From NCBI GenBank assembly GCA_015351705.1, contig JADIIM010000048.1, positions 36,727-100,726 of the forward strand: a DNA stretch of 64,000 nucleotides. Direction: 5' to 3'. The stretch is from Aeromicrobium sp. (lineage in GTDB: Bacteria > Actinomycetota > Coriobacteriia > Anaerosomatales > Anaerosomataceae). This document shows positions 17,912 to 25,557 of this stretch, piece after piece. Made by a program: the position numbers and the translations under genes. How positions within the stretch are numbered: position 1 is the first letter of the stretch; each line of letters begins with the position of its first letter. The notes under the pieces were generated by a model. That model searched no databases, had not been told where the DNA came from, and was given only the letters and a program-made list of their open reading frames with translations.

Positions 17912-19608
17912 GAGGCCACCTCCGCGAGCCTCCGACTGGTGGCAGCCAGCCGCTCGAGTGTGTCCAGCGCGCGACCCGAGTCGATCGACTCCCGTGCGCG
18001 GGCGACGCCTTCGGCGAGGTCCGACACCGCGCCAGCCGCGAGCAACGCCGCGGCTGCGTTCATGAGCACCACGTCGCGCCGGGGACCGTGCTCGCCGTCG
18101 AGCACCGCACGCACCAGCGCGGCGTTGGCCACGGCGTCCCCACCGGCGATATCCGCGATCGTCGAGCGCGCGATGCCCACCTGCTCCGGTGTGACCTCGT
18201 GGGTGCGCACGGCGCCGTGCGTCGCGTCGTACTCGGCCACCGTGGTGGGGCCGCTCGCCGAGACCTCGTCCATGCCGGGGTGCCCGTTGACGACAAGCAC
18301 GCGCTCGGCGCCGAGCCTGCCGGCCACCTCGGCCATCACCGGCGCGAGGCGCGCATCGTACACGCCGAGGAGTTGACGCTTCGCGCCTGCCGGGTTGGTG
18401 AGCGGGCCGAGGATGTTGAAGACCGTGCGGATGCCGATCTCGCGACGCGGGCCGCCGGCGTGGCGCATCGAGGCGTGGAGCGACTGAGCGAAGAGGAATC
18501 CCACGCCGCACTCGTCGATGCAGCGCGCCATGCCCGCGGCGTCGAGAGTGATGTCCACGCCCAGCGCTTCGAGCACATCCGCGCTGCCGGCGCTTGAGGA
18601 GACGGCGCGGTTGCCGTGCTTGGCGACCGGCACGCCCGCGCCGGCCACCACGAACGCGGTGGTCGTGGAGACGTTGAACGTGTGGAGACCGTCGCCGCCG
18701 GTCCCGCAGGTGTCGATGTAGTGCGCCGCCGTGGGCCTGACCGGCGTGGCGCGCTCGCGCATGGCGCGCGCGAAGCCCACGATCTCGTCGACCGTCTCGC
18801 CCTTCATCCGCATCGCCACCACGAGCGCCGAGATCTGCGCGGGGGTCGCCTCGCCGTCCATCACCAGGCCCATCACGTGCTCGGCCTCGGCCTCGGACAG
18901 CGCGTCGCCGCCGCTCACACGCGCGATGGCGCCGCCGATCGTAGTGACCTCGGCCAGCCGTGCCGAGGAGCGTGCGGTGCCACCCGCCGCGGCGATCGCA
19001 GCGGGCGCCTCGTCTGCCGAGCGCGTGAGCGGCACCTCGCCGCACACGTCGAGGAAGTTGGCGAGCAGCTTCGTGCCCTCGGGCGTGAGCACGCTTTCCG
19101 GGTGGAACTGCACGCCGAAGACCGGAAGGTCCCGGTGGCGCATGCCCTGGATGACGCCGTCTGCCGTGCGCGCCTGGACCACGAGCGGTTCGCCGATACT
19201 CCCGGCTTCCACGCACAGCGAGTGGTAGCGCGTGGCCGTGAACGGGCTCGGGATGCCCGCGAACAGCGCCGTCCCGTCGTGCACGATGTCGTCGGTCTTG
19301 CCGTGCACGGGCCTGGGCGCCCGGCAGACGGCTCCACCGAAGACCTCGGCGATCACCTGATGGCCGAGGCACACGCCGAGCACCGGCACGCCCACCTCAG
19401 CGGCGGCGCGTACCACGTCGGCCGAGATACCGGCATCGGCCGGCGTGCCCGGCCCGGGCGAGATCACGATGCCCGCAGGCTTGAGTGCGAGCGCCTCGGC
19501 GGCGCTGAGCGCGTCGTTGCGCTCAACCCTCACCTCTGCCCCCAGGGCAGCCAGGAGCTGCACGAGGTTGTAGGTGAAGCTGTCGTAGTTGTCGATGACG
19601 AGGATCAT
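17908..19608 (-). CDS. trpGD: Fused anthranilate synthase glutaminase and anthranilate phosphoribosyltransferase (TrpGD)
   Basis: Bifunctional protein of 566 residues. Residues 1 to about 190 are the TrpG class I amidotransferase (DNYDSFTYN, oxyanion PGPGTPADAG, nucleophile C80 in GVCLGH, His/Glu in FGVQFHPES). After a linker rich in Ala, residues from about 215 onward are TrpD (DEIVGFARAMRERA, GTGGDGLHTFNVST, KHGNRAVSSSAGSADVLEALG). It supplies ammonia to TrpE and then makes phosphoribosylanthranilate. The same fusion exists in enterobacteria. It overlaps trpE by 4 bp and trpC by 4 bp. Confidence 0.95.
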   Translation of the reverse strand: MILVIDNYDSFTYNLVQLLAALGAEVRVERNDALSAAEALALKPAGIVISPGPGTPADAGISADVVRAAAEVGVPVLGVCLGHQVIAEVFGGAVCRAPRPVHGKTDDIVHDGTALFAGIPSPFTATRYHSLCVEAGSIGEPLVVQARTADGVIQGMRHRDLPVFGVQFHPESVLTPEGTKLLANFLDVCGEVPLTRSADEAPAAIAAAGGTARSSARLAEVTTIGGAIARVSGGDALSEAEAEHVMGLVMDGEATPAQISALVVAMRMKGETVDEIVGFARAMRERATPVRPTAAHYIDTCGTGGDGLHTFNVSTTTAFVVAGAGVPVAKHGNRAVSSSAGSADVLEALGVDITLDAAGMARCIDECGVGFLFAQSLHASMRHAGGPRREIGIRTVFNILGPLTNPAGAKRQLLGVYDARLAPVMAEVAGRLGAERVLVVNGHPGMDEVSASGPTTVAEYDATHGAVRTHEVTPEQVGIARSTIADIAGGDAVANAALVRAVLDGEHGPRRDVVLMNAAAALLAAGAVSDLAEGVARARESIDSGRALDTLERLAATSRRLAEVAS

Positions 19609-21239
19609 CGGATCATGCCCCCATCGCCCTCGGCCGGCCGGGAAACCACGGCCTCTGTCCTCGGATGCTCCCGCCTCCCGGCGGAAGCATCCTGCGAAAG
19701 GATCGGCCTTAGGTTTCCCGTCCCGTCCTCGGCTGCATGAACAGCGCTCTCCTCGTCATGCATCCCCGCCGCAAGCTCCAGGGCGCGATGCAGGGCGCGG
19801 GCCTTGTGGAGGCACTCCTCGTACTCGCGTTCCGGGTCTGAGTCCGCCACGATGCCGGCGCCGCTCTGCAGGTACGCGCGACCGCCGGCGAGCACGATCG
19901 TGCGGATCGTGATGCACATGTCCATCGCGCCATCGAGCCCGAAGTAGCCGACTGTCCCGGCGTACGGGCCGCGTGCGGCGGGTTCGAGTTCGGCGATCAG
20001 CTCCATCGCGCGGACCTTGGGGGCTCCGCTGACGGTGCCCGCCGGGAACGTGGCCCGCAGAGCGTCGAATGCGTCGGCGCCCGGCGCGAGCGTGCCGGTC
20101 ACGTTGCTCACGATGTGCATGACATGCGAGTAGTACTCCACCTCCATGAGCTCGTCGACGGTCACGCTGCCGGGAACGCACACGCGTCCGAGGTCGTTGC
20201 GGCCGAGGTCCACGAGCATGACGTGCTCGGCGCGCTCCTTCTCGTCGGCGAGCAGGTCGGCGCGCAGCCGGCCGTCCTCGGCCGTGTCCGCGCCACGGGG
20301 GCGCGTCCCGGCAAGCGGGCGGGTGAGCACCTCGTCGCCCTCCACGCGCACGAGCGGCTCGGGGCTCGAGCCCACGAGCGTCACATCGCGCGTGCGGACG
20401 TAGAACATGTACGGGCTCGGGTTGACCGCCCTGAGCACCCGGTAGAGGTCGAGGCCGTCACCCGCATACGGTGCGCTGAAGCGCTGCGAGAGCACGATCT
20501 GGAAGATGTCGCCGGCCGCGATGTGCTCCTTACCGGCCTTCACCGCCTCGATGTACTCCTCGCGCGTGCTGTGGGCGGTGAGCGGCACCTGGCGCGTCAT
20601 GCCGACGCGACCGAGCTCAGCCCCGCGCGGCCCCTCGTCGATGCGCTTGAGACACGCGTCGATGCGCTTGAGCGCGGCCTCGTATGCGAGCTCCGGCGCC
20701 CCGCCGGGACGCACTGGCGCGATGACCTGCAAAACGCGACGCGCGTGGTCGAAAGCCACCACGATGTCCGCGGTCATGAAGACCGTGTCCGGCACGCCGA
20801 GCTCGTCTGAGCCGTGCCGCGGCACGCGCTCGAACCCGCTCGCGGCCTCGTAGCCCACAAAGCCCACCGCGCCGCCGACGAACAGCGGCAGCCCGGGTAC
20901 GCGCGCCACGCGGCCGGCTGAGAGTCGCTCCGCCACCACGGTGAGCGGGTCATCGGCGCGCACCCCGTGCACGCCCCCGTTCTCCACCACGACCTCGCTC
21001 CCACGCGCGGTCACGACCTCGCCATCGCCCACGCCGAGGAAGCTGTAGCGCCCCAGCCGCTCGCCACCGACCACGCTCTCCAGCAGGAACGCGTGCTCGG
21101 CGCCCTCGGCCAGTGCCATGAATGCGGATATCGGCGTCGCGAGATCCGCGTAGACCTCACGCGCCACGGGGACCACGTCGTGGTCCGCTGCCAATCGCAC
21201 GAACTCGTCTTTGCCCGGCAGTATCACGCTGATGCTCAC
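19605..21239 (-). CDS. trpE: Anthranilate synthase component I
   Basis: Chorismate-utilising enzyme that makes anthranilate with ammonia from the TrpG domain. An N-terminal lobe (PVAREVYADLATPISAF) carries the regulatory LLESV element (LLESVVGGERLGRYSF) associated with tryptophan feedback binding; the catalytic half has IFQIVLSQRF, GSSPEPLVRVEGDEVLTRPLAGTRPRG, DLGRNDLGRV, FPAGTVSGAPKVRAMELI and YAGTVGYFG. The start is GTG 21239; a second GTG at 21227, eight bases after AGGTGA, is about equally good. It is the first gene of the operon and follows a T-box leader. The C-terminal 40 residues or so are a Ser/Arg-rich tail beyond the enzyme core. Confidence 0.95.
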   Translation of the reverse strand: MSISVILPGKDEFVRLAADHDVVPVAREVYADLATPISAFMALAEGAEHAFLLESVVGGERLGRYSFLGVGDGEVVTARGSEVVVENGGVHGVRADDPLTVVAERLSAGRVARVPGLPLFVGGAVGFVGYEAASGFERVPRHGSDELGVPDTVFMTADIVVAFDHARRVLQVIAPVRPGGAPELAYEAALKRIDACLKRIDEGPRGAELGRVGMTRQVPLTAHSTREEYIEAVKAGKEHIAAGDIFQIVLSQRFSAPYAGDGLDLYRVLRAVNPSPYMFYVRTRDVTLVGSSPEPLVRVEGDEVLTRPLAGTRPRGADTAEDGRLRADLLADEKERAEHVMLVDLGRNDLGRVCVPGSVTVDELMEVEYYSHVMHIVSNVTGTLAPGADAFDALRATFPAGTVSGAPKVRAMELIAELEPAARGPYAGTVGYFGLDGAMDMCITIRTIVLAGGRAYLQSGAGIVADSDPEREYEECLHKARALHRALELAAGMHDEESAVHAAEDGTGNLRPILSQDASAGRREHPRTEAVVSRPAEGDGGMIR

Positions 21240-21259
21240 CTTCCGGTCCGCAAGAACAC

Positions 21260-21290
21260 AAAAAGCCCTCGTCCTGTAAGGGACGAGAGC
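21260..21290 (-). terminator. Rho-independent terminator of the Trp T-box
   Basis: On the minus strand GCTCTCGTCC (21290-21281) pairs with GGACGAGGGC (21274-21265) around a 6-base loop, followed by TTTTT (21264-21260). It begins six bases after the T-box motif GGTACCGCGGG, so antiterminator and terminator would be mutually exclusive, as in the classical T-box switch. Confidence 0.88.
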
Positions 21291-21525
21291 TTCACTCCCG
21301 CGGTACCACCCTTGTTGCCGAAAGCCGGGGCCTTCGGCCACTCATCCTGACAGTGCTCCGGCGACTTCGCCGTCCACACCCGTTCCCTGCTATCGGTGGG
21401 CATCCGCCGGGACTAGTAGGCACTGCCGTTGCCCCGGAGCCTCAAGGGTCCATTCCTGCCGGTCGTTCACGCCGGGTTTCCACCGTCCCCGACTCTCTAT
21501 GCTTCGCTGACCGGAGTACTACTCC
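21260..21525 (-). promoter_or_regulatory. Tryptophan T-box riboswitch (specifier UGG)
   Basis: Leader RNA read on the minus strand from about 21525 down to 21260. Stem I begins near AGTAGTACTCC (about 21524) with the AGAGAGTCGG and GGTGGAAACC features. The specifier-loop phrase GAATGGACCC places UGG, the Trp codon, at 21452-21450. The T-box motif GGGTGGTACCGCGGG is at 21311-21297 and is followed by a terminator. Uncharged tRNA-Trp would pair with UGG and the T-box bulge and allow read-through into trpE, so the whole operon should rise on tryptophan starvation. This element accounts for most of the 379-bp gap before trpE. Confidence 0.93.
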
Positions 21526-21555
21526 CCGTCACAGGCGCATATGCGATTGCCGAGC

Positions 21556-21585
21556 ACTGTAGCAGCCGAGGCGGGCGAGACGCAA
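21556..21585 (-). promoter_or_regulatory. Candidate trp operon promoter
   Basis: On the minus strand TTGCGT (21585-21580) and TACAGT (21561-21556) are 18 bp apart, a fair sigma-70 match. Transcription would begin near 21549, about 25 bases before T-box stem I. Read from sequence only. Confidence 0.5.
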
Positions 21586-21618
21586 GTGCCCCTTCTACCT
21601 GGACCACGCGCCCGGGAT

Positions 21619-22281
21619 CTACCTACCCCGCATCGACTCCGCCATGACTATCAAGTCCGCGACGGGTCCATCGCCCACGAGTTGATACTCGACGAGTTGG
21701 CCCGTATCGGTGCGCTCGACCCAGGTCAACACGGCCGGGTAGTCGCTGGTCTCACCGTTTCGCCAAACCTGCGTCCCGGCCTCGCGCCCCACGGCAGGCA
21801 GTCCGCGAGTTGACGTCTCGAAGTTGAAGCGTGTCTCACCCTTCTCATTCGGGCTGAACTCCTCGCCCAACATCTCTTTCACCGGGAGAGTTTGACTCGT
21901 GGGCGTCACGTGCAGAATCACTCGGTCCGCATACCGGATGTTGAATGCGGTCAGAACCACGCCATTCCCTACGTCCGCGCCATCTGTCGTGACGGAGATG
22001 GCAGGAACCAAGCCGTCGCGCGCGGCCCGCAGAAGTGGATGGTACTGACCCTTCGGATCGGTCAGCGCTTGATCGAGGGTCATGCGTCGACCAGCCGGTG
22101 ATGCATCAACGAACCAGTCCGTCCGCGCACCTCCAAGTAGCCGTGGAGCGTCATCACCGCGACCTACTACGGCAGGTGACGGCGCGCTTGCTGTCGACTG
22201 ACTCGGCGGCGTGCCCCCGGTACAGCCAGCAGTCGCCGCGGCGACCAGCACAAGCGCAGCAAGCCATGTCGCTGTCTTCAT
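21619..22281 (-). CDS. Putative lipoprotein of unknown function
   Basis: Protein of 220 residues. The start ATG 22281 follows a G-rich ribosome site (GGGGGGTGG). It opens with a lipoprotein signal, MKTATWLAALVLVAAATAGC, with the lipidated Cys at residue 20, then a Ser/Pro/Thr-rich linker. The remaining 170 residues are mixed alpha/beta with no motif I recognise; near the end it reads TWVERTDTGQLVEYQLVGDGPVA in two strands. It lies 13 bp after the exported protein at 22295-22963 and probably shares its transcript. Third codon positions look less GC-biased than in the flanking trp and his genes, consistent with later acquisition. Confidence 0.7.
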   Translation of the reverse strand: MKTATWLAALVLVAAATAGCTGGTPPSQSTASAPSPAVVGRGDDAPRLLGGARTDWFVDASPAGRRMTLDQALTDPKGQYHPLLRAARDGLVPAISVTTDGADVGNGVVLTAFNIRYADRVILHVTPTSQTLPVKEMLGEEFSPNEKGETRFNFETSTRGLPAVGREAGTQVWRNGETSDYPAVLTWVERTDTGQLVEYQLVGDGPVADLIVMAESMRGR

Positions 22282-22294
22282 CGTGCCACCCCCC

Positions 22295-22963
22295 CTAGTA
22301 CACGGACACGTAGTTGTTCCCGAAGTGATTGGAGTTGTTGGGGTCGTTGTCGTAGAAGTTCTGGCCCGATGTCCCCCAGTATGTCCAGACGCCCCAGTTG
22401 TACTCCTTGTACATGAGCCCGCTGAAGTAGGCATCGTTGTTGTACGCGGCGCTCGAGTTCCACAGATCGACCTCGGCGTTCGTACCCGGCCAACATGACG
22501 TCATGCCGCCCACCTCGGACTTGGGTATCGTCATGAATACGGCGTTGTTGAGCCAGTAGTAGAACTTCTGGTCAGCGGTGCTGTAACCGATGTGGAAACG
22601 AGTCGTGGTTCCCCATGGCACTGAATCGAACACGTAGTCTTTGTACGCCCCGTTGCTGCAGCGCGCCACGAAGATTCGGGCGTTCGAGTAGCCGTAATCG
22701 TAAGTCAGCCCCAGTTCAGTCCAACTCGACATGTCGGTCTTTGACGCGTAGATGCTCTTGACCTTCTGGTACTGCACCACAGGCGCCGATGGCTCGGTGG
22801 CGATGTATCCCGAACACCCGTAGTGGTACCAGTCCTCCCTAGCCTCCACGTTGTAGATCGCCGCCGCCGCGTACGCCTCAGCGGGACAGGTCAACAAACT
22901 CAGGCAGGCGCTCACCAGCATCGTCAAGGCCGTGATGCCCGACCACATCCGCCGAACACGCAT
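22295..22963 (-). CDS. Secreted aromatic-rich protein of unknown function
   Basis: Exported protein of 222 residues with a signal peptide (about 1-33, ending AYA/AAA). The mature part is very rich in Tyr, Trp and Asn, has four Cys that could form disulfides (near GCSGY, ARCSNG and TSCWPG), and repeated Y-x-Y/W-x-W patterns. This composition is typical of a secreted beta-sandwich or carbohydrate-binding fold, but no family is recognised. Codon use is visibly less GC-rich than its neighbours. It precedes the lipoprotein gene at 21619 by 13 bp, so the two probably act together at the cell surface. Confidence 0.65.
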   Translation of the reverse strand: MRVRRMWSGITALTMLVSACLSLLTCPAEAYAAAAIYNVEAREDWYHYGCSGYIATEPSAPVVQYQKVKSIYASKTDMSSWTELGLTYDYGYSNARIFVARCSNGAYKDYVFDSVPWGTTTRFHIGYSTADQKFYYWLNNAVFMTIPKSEVGGMTSCWPGTNAEVDLWNSSAAYNNDAYFSGLMYKEYNWGVWTYWGTSGQNFYDNDPNNSNHFGNNYVSVY

Positions 22964-23044
22964 GACGCACCCCCGATCTTCGGCTCCCCCTGCCGACAGT
23001 ACCCCCCCCCGATGTCGGAGTCAACACGACGGCAACCTGCGCGC

Positions 23045-23458
23045 CTACCCCTCATCCCCGATGAGCAGCACTCCGGGGAACGCCCCGTGCGCCCGTGCAT
23101 CCGCGCTCGCGAGCGTAGCGCCCAGGAGCGTCGCGCACGCCGGTGCGAGCGAGTCGTAGAACGAGCAGCCGAGCGCCTCGCACTGGCGTGCCGCTTCGGC
23201 GATGACCTCGGTCGTCAGGGGTATCACCGCGACACCGGAGGCCTCGATGAGCTCCCACGCCGGCGTCATGTCCGCCGGGGAGTAGAGCCGTCGCACCACG
23301 GAGAGCACCTCATGCACGAAGTGCGTGGGTACCGCGAGTGCGATCTCCCCGTTCGTCGCCTGGACAAGCAGCGCGAGGGCTGCCGCCTGGCTGGTCTCCG
23401 GCTTGAACCACTTGACGCCCACGGACGCGTCGAGCACTACTGCGGGATGCGGGCTCAC
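23045..23458 (-). CDS. VapC-type toxin, PIN-domain ribonuclease
   Basis: PIN-domain protein of 137 residues, likely an RNase toxin. The four acidic residues expected in a PIN active site are all visible: D10 (VVLDAS), E50 (HFVHEVLS), D102 (SFYDSLAPA) and D120 (ASADAR). Length and order match VapC proteins. It overlaps the RHH antitoxin gene by 4 bp. The cellular RNA target is not predictable. The pair lies in an accessory patch between trp and his genes. Confidence 0.88.
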   Translation of the reverse strand: MSPHPAVVLDASVGVKWFKPETSQAAALALLVQATNGEIALAVPTHFVHEVLSVVRRLYSPADMTPAWELIEASGVAVIPLTTEVIAEAARQCEALGCSFYDSLAPACATLLGATLASADARAHGAFPGVLLIGDEG

Positions 23459-23763
23459 TTCTCGTCATCTCCATGGCCTCGAAGCGGCGCCGAGTCGTCC
23501 GTCTCGCGGATCTTGCGCAGGATCTCAAGCGTGGGGCGGTCATCGATCACCGTCCGGTCCTCCGCAAACGTCCGCATCCCCTCCAGCGCCCACAGCATCC
23601 GCCTCTGTCGCGCCTCGGCGTGCCGCTCCTCGGCCGTCTTGCCGAGATACGCCGCGAGCGACTCCTGGACGAGTTCGCTTCGCGCCATGCCGAGGTCACC
23701 TGCCTCCGCGTCGAGGCGGGCCAGCAGCTCATCCGGAAGTGAGATCGTCACCTTGGCGGTCAT
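23455..23763 (-). CDS. Ribbon-helix-helix antitoxin of a VapBC-type pair
   Basis: Antitoxin of 102 residues. The first 45 form a ribbon-helix-helix DNA-binding domain (KVTISLPDELLARLDAEAGDLG and SRSELVQESLAAYL-like helices, here ARSELVQESLAAYLG); the charged C-terminus should wrap the VapC active site. A palindrome overlapping the -10 region just upstream is the expected autoregulatory operator. GGGAG precedes the ATG. Confidence 0.85.
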   Translation of the reverse strand: MTAKVTISLPDELLARLDAEAGDLGMARSELVQESLAAYLGKTAEERHAEARQRRMLWALEGMRTFAEDRTVIDDRPTLEILRKIRETDDSAPLRGHGDDEK

Positions 23764-23790
23764 GGGCAGCTCCCTCGGTCATACCCTAAT

Positions 23791-23827
23791 TCATACTGAA
23801 TGTATGACCAGCGGAAGGAGACGTCAA
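23791..23827 (-). promoter_or_regulatory. Promoter and palindromic operator of the VapBC-type pair
   Basis: On the minus strand TTGACG (23827-23822) and TACATT (23804-23799) are 17 bp apart, a good sigma-70 promoter. The palindrome TCATAC-TGAAT-GTATGA (23791-23807) covers the -10 box, and a further half-site GTCATACC lies at 23779-23786. This fits autorepression by the ribbon-helix-helix antitoxin. Confidence 0.7.
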
Positions 23828-23876
23828 GGGGCACGCGCGCCTGAGATCGCACGCGTCACACTGGGACCCTACCGGG

Positions 23877-25502
23877 CTACGGTGCGGTCGGCATCGTCGG
23901 CTGCTCATAGGCCGGGTCGCCGAGGCAGTAGAAGTACCCGTCACGCGAGCCGACGTAGATGCGCCCCTGCCACACGATCGGCGTGGACTCGTAGCTGCCG
24001 GCGCCCGCGAAGCGCGCGACCCTCGTGACACCGACGCGCCACTCCTTGCCGGTGCGGTCCTTGAGCGCGACCCCGCCTTCGGCTTCGTAGTCGATCCGGT
24101 ACACGTTGACGGCGGCACCGTACCCGGCCTGGATGATGTGGTCGTCGACCATGATCGGCGTGGATATCGCGCCCCCGACGTTCTCCTTGAACACGAGCTT
24201 CGGAACGGGGACCGCACCTCGGCCATGCCAGTCGGGCGCGGTGCCCTCGGTCTCGTCCTGAGACACGACGTACAGATTGCCGTCGATCGCGGTGAACGCG
24301 GCGAGTGCCGGACGCACGAGCGCGCTGCCGTACTCGTCGTTCACGCTCACCGAGCCGATCACACCCCCCTGCCAGTCCGACAGCCCCCGGTTCTCCGTCG
24401 GGAAGAACCACACCAGCGCCTCGTCCGGGTCCTTGCGGGGATCGAGCTTGGCCACACCGCCTTTGCCCTGGATGTACTGGCGCTCGATCGCCTGGAGGAT
24501 ATGACCGTCACCCGAGACCACCGGCGAGCCGTCCAGGTCCGAGCCGATCCAGTAGTCCCACACGACCTCGAGCGTCTCGAGTTTGAGCCCGTAGACGTGC
24601 CCGGCGCCCGAGGCCAGATAGAGCGTGTCGCCGATCACCGACGGCGAGCTCTCGAGCACGAGATTGCCGCCGTGAGAGGATGCCCGCGAATCGCCGAGGA
24701 GGACCTGCTCGGCCTTGATGACCGGCCACCGGTGCCCGCCGCGCTCCTCGGTACGTGTGGGATCGACCGCGTAGACGTGACCGGTCTCGATCGCCACGTA
24801 CAGCGTGTCACCCACCAGCACCGGGCTCGAGTCCGCGTCGCGGCTGTAGCTGCGCGTGCGCGGCGCCGTCAGCCGCCACAGCTCCTCGCCCGTCTCGAAG
24901 TCCACACAGCGCACCGGCGCGATCGAGGGGTCGTCCATGCCCCGCGGGAACCCGCGCCGGGAGCCGCACACCACCGCGAGCTTGCCTGTGTCCGGCATGC
25001 GGAAGACGGTGGGACTGCCCTTGATGACATCGTCGAACCGGTACGACCACAACTCCTCGCCCGTGGCCGCGTCGATCTTGACGAGGTTGTGGTCGAATCC
25101 GCCGATGACGAGGTAGAGCTTGCCCTTGTCGCGCACGAGCGCCGGCTGCCCGGTCCACCCCGTGCCCGACCACGTGACCGGACCGCTCGACGACGCCGTG
25201 CCGCCCGTGGTCCCGCTGCCGATATGTGCACGCCAGATGACCTCGAGCGTCTCGGGGACCGGCCCCAGGCCGTAGAACCGCCGCGTCTCATCGCCGAGGA
25301 ACGTACCGACCTTGATGCCGTCGGTGTACGGGTTCGGACCGGTGGGCTCCGGCAGGGTCACCGTGACGGTCGGCAGCACCGAGGGCAGATCGGGGCGCGT
25401 GACGGCAGGCGGCGGCTCATCGGCGACAGGAGCACTGCATGCAGCCGCAACGGCCACAAGCAGCGGTATCACCATCGCTGACGCTACACGCCGAATGGAC
25501 AC
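23877..25502 (-). CDS. PQQ-type beta-propeller lipoprotein
   Basis: Exported protein of 541 residues. The start is GTG 25502 because GGAAGGAG lies 7 bases upstream. A lipoprotein signal ends at VAVAAAC, giving a lipidated Cys near residue 22. The body consists of repeated PQQ-like propeller blades (phrases such as KIDAATGEELWSYRF, CVDFETGEELWRL, YAVDPTRT, GRIYVGSRDGYFYCLG). The residues that bind PQQ or Ca in dehydrogenases are not evident, so it is more likely a binding or assembly scaffold, like BamB-type or uncharacterised propellers, than a quinoprotein enzyme. It follows the trypsin-like protease by 55 bp on the same strand. Confidence 0.82.
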   Translation of the reverse strand: MSIRRVASAMVIPLLVAVAAACSAPVADEPPPAVTRPDLPSVLPTVTVTLPEPTGPNPYTDGIKVGTFLGDETRRFYGLGPVPETLEVIWRAHIGSGTTGGTASSSGPVTWSGTGWTGQPALVRDKGKLYLVIGGFDHNLVKIDAATGEELWSYRFDDVIKGSPTVFRMPDTGKLAVVCGSRRGFPRGMDDPSIAPVRCVDFETGEELWRLTAPRTRSYSRDADSSPVLVGDTLYVAIETGHVYAVDPTRTEERGGHRWPVIKAEQVLLGDSRASSHGGNLVLESSPSVIGDTLYLASGAGHVYGLKLETLEVVWDYWIGSDLDGSPVVSGDGHILQAIERQYIQGKGGVAKLDPRKDPDEALVWFFPTENRGLSDWQGGVIGSVSVNDEYGSALVRPALAAFTAIDGNLYVVSQDETEGTAPDWHGRGAVPVPKLVFKENVGGAISTPIMVDDHIIQAGYGAAVNVYRIDYEAEGGVALKDRTGKEWRVGVTRVARFAGAGSYESTPIVWQGRIYVGSRDGYFYCLGDPAYEQPTMPTAP

Positions 25503-25557
25503 GGCGCCGCTCCTTCCCACACGCCCTCGCACACGCCTCACCTGCCGTCAGGCCAGG

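Noticed and set aside
17911..19372. Upstream extension of the trpC reading frame through trpGD
   Set aside because: The extension is an out-of-frame reading of trpGD, rich in Arg; trpC homology begins at GTG 17911.
22998..23012. Run of C residues between the exported gene and vapC
   Set aside because: Could be a slippage (phase-variation) tract, but it lies outside both reading frames and near no clear promoter; kept as a curiosity only.
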